Position numbers and translations under genes: made by a program. Below are positions 50,201-51,682 of a stretch of DNA of 64,000 nucleotides, in pieces. Each line of letters opens with the position of its first letter. Position 1 is the first letter of the stretch. Under the pieces are notes generated by a model. The model did not search any database and was not told the origin of the DNA. It was given only the letters and a program-made list of their open reading frames with translations. The stretch is from Spodoptera frugiperda (lineage: Eukaryota; Arthropoda; Insecta; Lepidoptera; Noctuidae), in contig NC_064223.1 of assembly GCF_023101765.2 (NCBI RefSeq), positions 496,001 to 560,000 of the forward strand. Direction: 5' to 3'.

Positions 50201-51682
50201 AACAGCTGATCATGCGAAAGCACGCACGCGCGAAACTTTGTTGTTTTGTTATTGTGATAAAAATAAAACTAATGAGTATACAATAAAATTTTCTTCGGGA
50301 AAGTTATTTGTTATCATGAGTAAAATTACGTGTTTAAATATCGTTCACTAATAACCAGTCACTCTATTATGTATAAAATATGAATCTGCTATTAAAATAG
50401 AACTTCTAAGTGTACGAGGGATTTTACTACTTTTCTCATTTACAATTTCTTCTTTGCTTTATTGTAACTACTAATGCCACTACATAGATCGGTGTAGGAT
50501 CCTTCTCAGTTGTATGTTCACTCACGGTGTAATGTTTCTCCCTTCAAATGCACATTTACTATACTTAATGCACCGTTGGTTTTATTTCTTTAGAAGTTTT
50601 TGTTTTCTAAAATAAGAAATAGATTTCACGTAAGTTAAATTTGGGGTTCGATTTTCCCATATCAGACATTGGATTATAGAGAATCTTCAATTTTTTTTTG
50701 TCGTTGCCAAGAGAGTCCACAATGTGCCATTAAAAAACTCATAAAACCTCTGGATTTTTTATTATGGCAATAATTCACTCAAAATAGTTTGCTCATCTTT
50801 TTGTGGGAATATGCATGCGGTTATTTCTTTGTTTTATGTGCGATTAATATATTTTTTTTTATAGATTTTTAATTTGTTTTTAACCAGATTTGTAGTCAGC
50901 ATTGCATTTTAATATGTTTGTTCTAAAGACTTTACATTTGTCTAACATGTTGTAGATTTTTTTGTATCCATTACACACGATTGATACTAACTGCCGTACT
51001 CAGAGTAATTTAATGAATACCTTAATGATTTTGTTCTAAAAAAATGCTAAGGACAGTGATAAGTATACATTAAATGACTCTAAGTACGGCGGTAAGTGTT
51101 AGTTTGCACTGAGTATTCGATTTCAATATCAGAGTAGTGTTAGAAAAATGTATACAATGCAATATTTGTTACTAAAATACATAATTAATTAAAATTATTT
51201 ATGTTGTTACTAAATATATTTAATACTAAGTGATGCGTTTTCATTGTGAAATTGTGTAACAAATACTTTACATTTAGAAACAGTAGGTAAGTAGATACTA
51301 CGGACACTAAAGAATCTGCTTAAAATAGTCACTAATCACATTTTTAATGCAACTTAAGAGACAAGATTTTTACTTTACATTACAAGTAAAATATATTATT
51401 AAATTTATTCTCATTATGTGAAAATCTTGAACTTATTTTGATTTTGTACTAAACACCCCATATTTAATCACATACACACACAAAAAACTGTTATAACATT
51501 CAGTATCTAACCAAAATAACAATTAAAAATTACCCTAAACAAAAAATTTACACAAAAATATCAATTTACAGGAAGGTCTGCGCACGCGCAGGGTAGGTGG
51601 CTCCCTCTCGTTGTCGGAGGACGAAATCGACTCGGAGGCCGAGGTGTACGACCCTCTGAACAAGCGAGGAGGAGGTAGGTGA
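6403..51682 (+). CDS. sws: Swiss cheese / neuropathy target esterase (PNPLA6/7-type lysophospholipase), whole gene model
   Basis: An ER-anchored phospholipase B/lysophospholipase that deacylates phosphatidylcholine and lysophosphatidylcholine; fly SWS also binds a PKA catalytic subunit. Coding exons: 6403-6504, 20484-20565, 21159-21370, 22162-22348, 22732-22877, 23334-23462, 23895-23975, 24445-24573, 25580-25681, 26204-26290, 26836-26967, 29888-29984, 30591-30799, 31325-31637, 32005-32163, 32598-32716, 33395-33508, 34052-34234, 34674-34829, 37110-37229, 37633-37819, 40558-40674 (or 41285-41401), 41743-41863, 42808-42898, 43264-43472, 48250-48397, 51572-51682. All phases join, giving about 1280 aa against about 1366-1425 for human/fly relatives. 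Order: membrane segment (36-57), three cNMP-binding-like domains (about 165-286, 445-545, 566-670), patatin domain from about 890 with GGGGARG, GVSIG (Ser926) and DGG (Asp1046). The Ser-Asp spacing of 120 equals that of human NTE. A U1 snRNA gene and many transposons lie in its introns. Confidence 0.93.
7795..7865 (+). repeat. SINE-1 fragment (ccggggctccggc family)
   Basis: Contains tagcgggtttaccggggctc, the 5' part of a SINE-like family found at seven more places in this window, but lacks the gtggtttttagtcagtaag middle. Confidence 0.6.
8585..8680. repeat. Palindromic MITE, family P (agtacggcgg ends), copy 1
   Basis: Carries cttaacccagtcctcagcaa and cattaaatgtctctgagtac arms around a gttttcggaac core. 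The left terminus is worn. Confidence 0.5.
10800..10871 (+). repeat. Short repeat family Q (gttgaaggcaaatc...tggcgtttaa), copy 1
   Basis: Shares ctgttgaaggcaaatcttcc and tcatggcgtttaatgtgtta with three other places in the window (20361-20437, 46951-47040, 49613-49702). No coding content; probably a small non-autonomous element. Confidence 0.5.
11360..11575 (+). repeat. Retroelement tail (cccgcgact family), short copy
   Basis: Starts ccccggcttcgtccgcg, continues through agtagcccaagttactcc and ends with acagacagacagac. Same architecture as 4575-4925. Confidence 0.45.
12075..12155 (+). repeat. Interspersed repeat fragment (ctcgaaaacggctgg family)
   Basis: Contains agtctcgccaaaactcgaaa and acggctggatcgattttgcc. 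A longer inverted relative lies at 19608-19770. The SINE-1 copy follows directly. Confidence 0.4.
12175..12335 (+). repeat. SINE-1 copy with A-rich tail
   Basis: Full-looking member: gggcttaccggggctccggc, gtggtttttagtcagtaaga, ctctcgccttgcccaaggcg and ccccctcaaaataaaaag. The A-rich 3' end suggests insertion by retrotransposition. Confidence 0.7.
12635..12745. repeat. Palindromic MITE, family P, copy 2
   Basis: Left arm gagtcatttaatggttattt and right arm aagtaatcattaaatgtctc are near inverse complements around gttttcggaacaaaatc. About 110 bp with no protein. Confidence 0.6.
13170..13385 (-). repeat. 300-bp interspersed repeat family R, partial
   Basis: Inverse orientation relative to 18830-19140: contains atgttaccggaggcccaatt and the gcgccgattgcttaccatta end. 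The 3' part with the ccgtggtatcac motif is missing. Confidence 0.5.
13995..14120 (-). repeat. LINE-tail-like fragment
   Basis: ccggcctttgttcagcagtg and gggacaaaggcctcccatca resemble the ggcctttgtcctgcagtggg motif at 33705-33745, a type commonly seen at the 3' end of lepidopteran non-LTR retrotransposons. Confidence 0.35.
14602..14667 (+). CDS. sws: Candidate alternative first coding exon of sws (form b)
   Basis: An ATG opens 22 codons, MVFFVACVCVILTAQLGDK and three more residues, ending exactly at TATCGC|GTGAGT in phase 0, the phase that exon 20484-20565 accepts. The peptide begins with a hydrophobic stretch of about 14 residues, so form b would carry an extra N-terminal hydrophobic segment ahead of the shared helix. 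A GC-rich, CpG-containing block (14320-14420) lies 200-300 nt upstream. PNPLA6/7 genes in other animals use alternative 5' exons. The call rests on ATG, phase and donor; there is no transcript evidence. Confidence 0.5.
15268..15386. repeat. Palindromic MITE, family P, copy 3 (both ends intact)
   Basis: Ends are ctgccgccctcag and ctgagtacggcggtt, with arms acatttaatgatcacttaaa and ggttaagtaaccattaaatg. This copy and 50989-51095 best show the termini. Confidence 0.6.
15945..16215 (-). repeat. Interspersed repeat family R, inverted copy
   Basis: Contains ccatgcttcggcacgaatgg, gagtgataccacggccttac and aacgcacttgtaacgcctct, the inverse of the 18830-19140 copy. Confidence 0.65.
16693..17813. mobile_element. 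TA-flanked inverted-repeat element (Tc1/mariner-like, non-autonomous)
   Basis: Left end CAGTCACGAGCAATAA at 16693 and right end TTATTGCTCGTGACTG at 17813 are exact inverse complements (16 bp). Both are flanked by TA (16691-16692 and 17814-17815), as expected for Tc1/mariner-type target duplication. At 1121 bp it could once have coded; the longest frame (17820-17554 minus, 88 aa) shows no transposase motif I recognise. A large TA microsatellite lies inside. Confidence 0.7.
17214..17376. repeat. (TA)n microsatellite and AT-only tract
   Basis: A pure TA run of about 36 bases is followed by imperfect ATATAA/AAAATATATA variants, almost without G or C for 160 bases. It lies inside the TA-flanked element. 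Confidence 0.9.
18338..18490 (-). repeat. SINE-1, inverted copy
   Basis: Reads ctgactaaaaaccaccctgc and gctggagccccggtaac on the + strand, the inverse of SINE-1; the ccccttttt side is its A-rich tail. Confidence 0.65.
18830..19140 (+). repeat. Interspersed repeat family R, best-preserved copy
   Basis: About 310 bp: gatcacctgatggtaagcaa, gccgcccatggacacccgaa, gcgttgccggccttttgggg, gaggccgtggtatcactccg, ending attcgtgccgaagcatggct and ctcccacactt. Eight more copies or parts are in this window. No ORF of meaning. Confidence 0.7.
19608..19770 (-). repeat. Interspersed repeat (ctcgaaaacggctgg family), inverted
   Basis: Contains cgatctagccgttctggggt and tcacctttaaaccttcccta, the inverse of the family seen at 12075-12155. 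Confidence 0.4.
20361..20437 (+). repeat. Short repeat family Q, copy 2
   Basis: aaaactattgaaggcaaatc, gtgtcggtcaccagtgtccg and gtggcggttaacgtgaac match the other family Q copies. It ends less than 50 bp before the exon at 20484. Confidence 0.5.
20484..21370 (+). CDS. sws: sws exons 20484-20565 and 21159-21370: membrane anchor and juxtamembrane region
   Basis: Exon 20484-20565 encodes LMWSICGCLLVSLVVVFFYYY followed by basic residues, a single hydrophobic segment (about residues 36-57) that anchors NTE proteins in the ER membrane with the rest in the cytosol. It ends in phase 1. Exon 21159-21370 completes the codon and encodes a Gly/Ala linker, then the conserved basic block KRDKMLFYGRRMLRKVK and a Lys/Arg-rich helix. 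In fly SWS the same KRDKMLFYGRRMLRK motif follows the membrane segment, which anchors the alignment. Confidence 0.9.
20775..21085 (-). repeat. tRNA-derived SINE (SINE-3), inverted
   Basis: On the minus strand gggtttgattcccgggtcgg is a good RNA polymerase III B-box, with an A-box-like part upstream. The other end carries ttatccccgaaggggtaggc. It stops about 75 bp before the acceptor of exon 21159-21370. Fragments with the cccttcggggataaaa motif recur at 36748-36775 and 56985-57005. Confidence 0.65.
22162..23975 (+). CDS. sws: sws exons 4-7: first cNMP-binding-like domain
   Basis: Exons 22162-22348, 22732-22877, 23334-23462 and 23895-23975 encode residues 133-313. The block starts VLEPPAEYLEEDL, a conserved family motif, followed by the helix IRVFGHFEKPVFLMLCKHTE and the beta-roll GDTDENVYVVQNGRVNVYI up to VIKLPMRAFQEVFKEYP and IIMVRLQRVTFTALHQYLG. 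The canonical phosphate-binding cassette of true cAMP receptors is not obvious, consistent with NTE family members lacking demonstrated cyclic nucleotide binding. All internal phases agree. Confidence 0.9.
23020..23190 (+). repeat. tRNA-derived SINE-2, degraded copy
   Basis: Contains gtggctgggcaatcagctgc, gagcggtttcgattactgca and aattgttgtttcgggtctgg, matching the better copy at 33150-33345. The B-box is mutated. Confidence 0.6.
23490..23730 (+). repeat. MITE family S (aatagggtgaccggtaatta end), copy 1
   Basis: Starts agggtgaccggtaattagtg and carries two inversely related halves, gtgtgcgttttcatgatc and gatcatgcgaaaacgcac. The inverse copy is at 50150-50365. Confidence 0.55.
23740..23850 (-). 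repeat. Interspersed repeat family R, decayed fragment
   Basis: tcatgggtgtccattggcga and atgcttaccaccaggtcct correspond to the inverted 5' part of family R. Confidence 0.4.
24445..26290 (+). CDS. sws: sws exons 8-10: Ser/Pro-rich linker between cNMP domains 1 and 2
   Basis: Exons 24445-24573, 25580-25681 and 26204-26290, all phase 0 at both ends, encode residues 314-419. The sequence is polar and low in complexity (RRPNTVSSSPGKSAKMPTA; HSPHHSDR) and looks disordered. NTE relatives have a long variable linker here; fly SWS has a longer, Gln-rich one, which explains part of the length difference. Because all three exons are symmetric and in frame, each can be skipped without a frameshift. Boundaries follow clear cag|...|gt signals. 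Confidence 0.8.
24677..24726. repeat. Perfect 19-bp hairpin, 12-base loop
   Basis: Arms ggttttttaacagttatga (24677-24695) and tcataactgttaaaaaacc (24708-24726) are exact inverse complements within an sws intron. It may be a tiny MITE or a stem in the pre-mRNA. Confidence 0.8.
24828..25256. mobile_element. 429-bp MITE with TTA target duplication
   Basis: GGCAGTTGTCCCACC at the left and GGTGGGACAACTGCC at the right are exact inverse complements (15 bp), flanked on both sides by TTA. The interior is rich in actcgc/gcgagt motifs with further dispersed inverse complementarity. TWA duplications are typical of PIF/Harbinger elements, so I infer a non-autonomous member. Confidence 0.7.
26450..26700 (+). 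repeat. Interspersed repeat family R
   Basis: Shares aagctatcgccgccgtctat, ggcctattgggggttaggaa and gaggccgtggtatcacacca with the 18830-19140 copy. Confidence 0.65.
26836..30799 (+). CDS. sws: sws exons 11-13: second cNMP-binding-like domain
   Basis: Exons 26836-26967, 29888-29984 and 30591-30799 encode residues 420-565. Visible landmarks are the helix TDAFVKELGLDSDTVLRGNV, the roll DLPAGTYIMKEESHKDVALVY, GEVEGGLAVLTGEPSFFSIR (the capping-loop region, matching GEIVGGLAMLTGEAS in fly) and VVRRLSPFVRQVDFALDW. The second intron (26968-29887) has been enlarged by a Penelope-element palindrome and MITEs. The donor after TGG (30799|gtgagt) joins in phase to the next domain, whose first residues are VFLESGRAVYRQDEE. 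Confidence 0.9.
27464..27840 (-). pseudogene. Penelope-like element GIY-YIG endonuclease domain, 5'-truncated (left copy)
   Basis: Minus-strand frame reading GVYKVDCSCGKSYIGQTK then TVACRISEHIRAVKNNDAQK and on to a basic C-terminus KSAKKEKVRERTQ and a stop. It has the GxY and YIG halves of the GIY-YIG nuclease signature, the CxC Zn-like motif before YIG that marks Penelope-like elements, an R...EH motif and a downstream E (residues as in REAIEITKYK). About 120 residues remain of a protein that is normally over 700 aa; the reverse transcriptase part is absent, so it cannot act alone. Confidence 0.8.
28030..28400 (+). pseudogene. Penelope-like GIY-YIG domain, broken (right copy)
   Basis: Inverse copy of the left fragment. 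It starts GVYKVDCSCGKS, loses the YIGQT codons to a deletion, and carries further frame changes before the shared NHWIELHNPQVISTERHY-type segment. Not functional. Confidence 0.75.
28691..28860. repeat. Palindromic MITE, family T (tacccttagta...), copy 1
   Basis: Begins tgtacccttagtatgagttt and holds near-inverse halves gagagcgggttcggcgctct and agagcggcgaatgcgctct. Closest relative is 53245-53402; a fragment is at 39300-39352. Confidence 0.55.
29648..29777. repeat. Short inverted-repeat element (aaccgacttcaa ends)
   Basis: Left accgacttcaacttctagt and right cttttttgaagtcggtt are inverse at the ends (AACCGACTTCAA/TTGAAGTCGGTT type). About 130 bp, no ORF; it resembles a frequent lepidopteran small element. 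Confidence 0.5.
30010..30310 (+). repeat. Interspersed repeat family R
   Basis: Starts tttttttatggtatgagccg and ends ctctcgcacactt; contains ccgccacccatggacacccg and gtaaggccgtggtatcactc. Confidence 0.65.
30441..30546 (+). repeat. Minisatellite, about 19-20-bp unit
   Basis: Five or so imperfect copies of ttgtcgtacttgagtatac, degrading toward the right (ctgtcgtacttaagaatacc). It ends about 45 bp before the acceptor of exon 30591-30799. Confidence 0.8.
31325..32716 (+). CDS. sws: sws exons 14-16: third cNMP-binding-like domain and connector
   Basis: Exons 31325-31637, 32005-32163 and 32598-32716 encode residues 566-762. The 313-nt exon holds the whole third roll: VFLESGRAVYRQDEESGSTF, GEYGKGDLVGIVEMVTQT and AVRDSELAKLPEGLFNAIKL, very close to fly SWS. 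The next exon has an Ala/Gly/Pro-rich variable start (AGLGGAAAIEPRPSQ), then NFSTVAVVPVSDDVPLTAF and the following exon VRLTSDVIRKLLG and EYRLSSWLAQQEDKHK. Phases 1, 1 and 0 at the three exits agree. Confidence 0.92.
31745..31855 (+). repeat. SINE-1 fragment
   Basis: gcgggtttgccggggctccg and gtagtttttagtcagtaag, followed by a truncated ctccctctcgcc part. Confidence 0.55.
32240..32420 (+). repeat. Interspersed repeat family R, 3' part
   Basis: ggggaatcggggattggaaa and cccattcgtgccgaagcatt identify the second half of the family; the ccgtggtatcac segment is deleted. Confidence 0.5.
33150..33345 (+). repeat. tRNA-derived SINE-2 with intact B-box
   Basis: ggtgcggtggctgggcaact (A-box region) and gcgggttcgattcccgcacg (B-box) form the tRNA-like head, followed by attctttgtgtgatccacaa, gtttcgggtctgggtgtgat and an A-rich end (33341-33370). 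It ends right before the acceptor of exon 33395-33508 and supplies part of that intron's 3' region. Confidence 0.75.
33395..34234 (+). CDS. sws: sws exons 17-18: region before the patatin domain
   Basis: Exons 33395-33508 and 34052-34234 (both phase 0) encode residues 763-861: VALYQCDPSLTQWTQRCIRQ, ADCILIVALGDK, then IEKEIERLAIRTQKELVLLH, WLNMRSWVSQHHHVRCPHRM and FTRKSQYRI. The segment has a Rossmann-like look and is conserved in all NTE proteins just before the catalytic domain. The variable LHREGGPQPAGTVH loop is Gly/Pro-rich here. Confidence 0.9.
33690..33775 (+). repeat. LINE 3'-tail fragment
   Basis: ggaaggcctttgtcctgcag and tgggacgatttcggctaaaa followed by an (AAAT)-rich end, a motif seen at the 3' end of lepidopteran non-LTR elements. 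Confidence 0.45.
34395..34510 (+). repeat. Interspersed repeat family R, 5' fragment
   Basis: ataatctgatggtaagcgat and ccatggataccagtatcacc match the start of the family. Confidence 0.4.
34674..34829 (+). CDS. sws: sws exon 19: patatin oxyanion loop (GGGGARG)
   Basis: Residues 862-913: SELYSKVLMSEASVHSDFSR, then LARWLTGTSVGLVLGGGGAR and GAAHVGMVRAIQ. The GGGGARG at 896-902 is the Gly-rich nucleotide-like loop that forms the oxyanion hole in patatin-type lipases. The exon begins after tacccttag and ends at ATACAG|GTACAT. The last 82 bp of this exon, together with the first 15 bp of the intron, are the unit of the 20-copy array that follows. The first copy is the one in frame with both neighbours. 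Confidence 0.93.
34748..36687 (+). repeat. 97-bp tandem array, exactly 20 identical copies, derived from an exon-intron junction
   Basis: The array is 1940 bp long = 20 x 97. Each unit is 82 bp of coding sequence (from the Thr-Gly-Thr codons to ATACAG) plus gtacattactttaga from the intron. Copies are identical as far as I can read. Marker positions (gccatacagg) run from 34821 to 36664, a spacing of exactly 19 x 97. Each unit is very GC-rich, holds a 5' splice site (CAG|GTACAT) and an acceptor-like ttactttag. Only the first copy is in the required reading frame with no extra sequence. It could be a true VNTR or an assembly expansion. Confidence 0.95.
37110..37229 (+). CDS. sws: sws exon 20: catalytic serine (GVSIG)
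   Basis: Forty residues (914-953), EAGIPIDMVGGVSIGAFMGA then LWCMERNITTVTQKAREWSQ, phase 0 on both sides. GVSIG is the GxSxG nucleophile elbow; the serine is residue 926 of my model, equivalent to Ser966 of human NTE, the residue modified by neuropathic organophosphates. Skipping this exon would remove the nucleophile without a frameshift. Confidence 0.93.
37299..37440 (+). repeat. SINE-1 copy
   Basis: cctagtcggttaccggggct, gtggtttttagtcagtaaga, gagaggtctttggatgatat and a cctttctcaaaaac tail. Confidence 0.65.
37633..37819 (+). CDS. sws: sws exon 21: patatin domain core
   Basis: Encodes KMTQWGKQLLDLTYPATSMF, SGRQFNATIRSTFGDVHIED and LWLPYFTVTTDISSSCMRVH (about residues 954-1016), a strongly conserved part of NTE catalytic domains. 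It ends in phase 1, the phase that both versions of the next exon accept. Confidence 0.93.
37820..40557 (+). other. sws intron 21: small palindromic elements, no gene
   Basis: No coding sequence recognised. It includes a palindrome at 38536-38641, a small palindrome at 38957-38992 (gtgactggt/actagtcac), and a MITE family T fragment at 39300-39352. The rest looks like unstructured AT-rich DNA. Confidence 0.5.
38536..38641. repeat. 106-bp near-perfect palindromic element
   Basis: Outer arms at 38536-38556 and 38621-38641 are inverse complements with one mismatch in 21. Inner arms gcgaaattgactttataac and gttataaagtaaatttcgc also pair. It is probably a small MITE. Confidence 0.7.
40558..40674 (+). 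CDS. sws: sws exon 22a: catalytic aspartate (DGG)
   Basis: 117 nt, phase 1 in and out. Encodes SLWRYIRASMSLSGYMPPLC then DPLDGHLLLDGGYVNNLP. DGG contains the second catalytic residue, Asp1046 of my model, 120 residues after the serine as in human NTE. Residue choice matches the family consensus (SLSGYMPPLCDP, DGGYVNNLP). A duplicated version follows 610 bp downstream. Confidence 0.93.
41285..41401 (+). CDS. sws: sws exon 22b: duplicated catalytic-Asp exon with DGC
   Basis: Same length (117 nt), same phases and flanking signals (gtcag| and |gtaatg). Encodes VLWRYCRASMSIAGIFPPIC then DPMDGHLLLDGCYVNNVP. The catalytic Asp and its neighbours are kept, but the second Gly of DGG is Cys and the substrate-side YMPPL becomes IFPPI. 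No stop or frameshift. Synonymous differences are extensive against 22a, so the duplication is old and has been kept open, which argues for use. It is probably mutually exclusive with 22a; inclusion of both would stay in frame but double the active-site segment. Confidence 0.8.
41743..42898 (+). CDS. sws: sws exons 23-24: end of patatin domain
   Basis: Exon 41743-41863 (ADVMRSLGAKHILAIDVGSQ, DDTDLTNYGDDLSGWWLLWK) leaves in phase 2, and exon 42808-42898 (WNPFTTPVKVPNLPDIQSRL, AYVSCNRQLE) returns to phase 0. These are among the best-conserved blocks of NTE proteins. The intron between them contains the U1 snRNA gene in the same orientation. Confidence 0.92.
42303..42466 (+). ncRNA. U1: U1 spliceosomal snRNA
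   Basis: 164 nt, the usual U1 length. The 5' end ATACTTACCTGG is the 5'-splice-site recognition sequence. Stem-loop I carries gatcaagaag (U1-70K loop), followed by the ccattgcactgcgg loop II region, the Sm site AATTTTTGG near 42425-42435, and a terminal GC-rich hairpin (ggggac...gtcccc). It agrees closely with insect U1 RNAs, with no obvious damage, so a functional gene is likely. It lies in an sws intron in sense orientation; its own promoter element should be within 42180-42300, but I could not identify it with confidence. Confidence 0.92.
43264..43472 (+). CDS. sws: sws exon 25
   Basis: Encodes EVKKSDYCEYIRPPIDAYKT, LQFGSFDEIREVGYRHGAAY, then FEGQRR and a Gly/Ala-rich low-complexity stretch, ending QPSLT in phase 2 at CTGA|GTAAGT. 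The DYCEYIRPPID and FGSFDEIR.VGY motifs are family hallmarks. The tail after VGY is variable in the family. Its last 111 nt have a diverged copy at 46619-46726. Confidence 0.9.
44038..45541. mobile_element. 1.5-kb element with 15-bp terminal inverted repeats
   Basis: AATGGGCATTGTTCA at 44038 and TGAACAATGCCCATT at 45527-45541 are exact inverse complements, and subterminal tgacgtcat motifs also lie in opposite orientation (near 44190 and 45379). A minus-strand frame (45348-45148) ends MEHRKCFVPSCSSNCKNC, which resembles the start of a THAP zinc finger as found in P-element transposases; that likeness is weak. A nested LINE-tail repeat (44528-44720) interrupts it. Confidence 0.55.
44528..44720 (+). 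repeat. LINE-tail-like repeat with (AAAGTC)n start
   Basis: Starts with four units of caaagt, then gcatttatttcaattaatcc and ggcacttttgaaacgtcaaa, ctcgttccaaagtgtagctt. A related tail with (AAATTC)n is at 57045-57180. Probably the 3' end of a non-LTR element. Confidence 0.45.
45885..46020 (+). repeat. SINE-1 copy
   Basis: cagcgggttaccggggcgcc, gtggtttttagtcagtaaga, ttcacccaaggcgagagaag and cccccttaaaag. Confidence 0.65.
46619..46726 (+). CDS. sws: sws exon 25b: duplicated C-terminal exon segment
   Basis: 108 nt with flanks tatataag| and CTGA|GTAAGT, phase 2 in and 2 out. Encodes YRYGTTYFEGQRRVCARRPS, GIVDGRKNHPQPSIT, clearly homologous to the tail of exon 25 (YRHGAAYFEGQRR...QPSLT). No stop codons. 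Because it is a multiple of three, it can be inserted as a cassette after exon 25. Alternatively it could replace the exon 25 tail if the weak internal donor GG|GTACCG at 43361 is used. The acceptor tract is modest, so use is less certain than for exon 22b. Confidence 0.6.
46951..47172 (+). repeat. Short repeat family Q (46951-47040) followed by MITE family P (47060-47172)
   Basis: The first part has gaaaactgttgaagacaaat and tatggcgtttaacgtgttaa; the second has cagagacatttaacgattac and aacaattaaatgactctgag. They are separate families lying 20 bp apart. Confidence 0.55.
47540..47690. repeat. Inverted-repeat element (cggcttactcacgtaa ends)
   Basis: Left cggcttactcacgtaattat and ttgacgaggaactcg, right cgtcaaataaatacgtgagt and gagccg are inverse. 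Half-copies of the left end occur at 46320-46350 and 46370-46400. It contains the gcttgaaactagttgag motif shared with 19269-19285 and 32828-32843. Confidence 0.55.
48250..48397 (+). CDS. sws: sws exon 26
   Basis: Completes the shared Asp codon and encodes YTFTDLAQMVCSVRTARDVD followed by an acidic, Ser-rich stretch (NDSSSSSDYEEDQRHFEGYA, SEPSAGILE), phase 0 at exit. YTF.DLAQ(M/I)V is the last conserved motif of NTE proteins and fixes the frame of both versions of the upstream exon. Confidence 0.9.
48570..48725 (+). repeat. SINE-1 copy with poly(A)
   Basis: gcgggtttaccagggctccg, gtggtttttagttagtaaga, a (CT)n-expanded middle (48640-48665) and a terminal run of 14 A. Confidence 0.7.
49613..49702 (+). 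repeat. Short repeat family Q, copy 4
   Basis: aaaaactgttaaaggctatt, gtgtcggacaacgttgtccg and acatggcgtctaatgtatta. The gtcggacaacgttgtccgac core is a perfect 20-base palindrome. Confidence 0.55.
49750..49818 (+). CDS. sws: Candidate alternative last exon of sws
   Basis: After an acceptor-like tgtgaccag the sequence continues in the phase left by exon 26 for 22 codons (MSSSVEDGAAAWISDTELVG then TY) and stops at TGA. It is more GC-rich than the surrounding intron (cggagcggccgcgtgg). If used, it would replace the 36-residue tail of the main last exon with a shorter acidic tail. The polypyrimidine tract is weak and no nearby AATAAA was seen. Confidence 0.3.
   Translation: MSSSVEDGAAAWISDTELVGTY
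50150..50365 (-). repeat. MITE family S, copy 2 (inverted)
   Basis: Ends aatatcgttcactaataacc then agtcactctatta, the inverse of the 23490 start; contains gctgctaacagctgatcatg and gaaagcacgcacgcgcgaaa. Confidence 0.55.
50989..51095. repeat. Palindromic MITE, family P, copy 5
   Basis: Ends aactgccgtactcagagtaa and gactctaagtacggcggtaa, giving the terminal motif CCGCCGTACT. The two outer 16-18 bases pair with few mismatches. Confidence 0.6.
51572..51682 (+). CDS. sws: sws last coding exon
   Basis: After caatttacag: EGLRTRRVGGSLSLSEDEID, SEAEVYDPLNKRGGGR and TGA. The S-L-S-x-S/F-E-x-E-x-D-S motif matches the fly C-terminus (SLSFSETEMDSD), so this is the conserved end. The last codons (gaggtaggt) also resemble a donor, leaving open a further exon, but none was found. 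The first AATAAA candidate downstream is at 52147-52152. Confidence 0.85.
   Translation, partial: EGLRTRRVGGSLSLSEDEIDSEAEVYDPLNKRGGGR

Noticed and set aside
50154..50351. 65-aa + frame
   Set aside because: It lies wholly in MITE family S.
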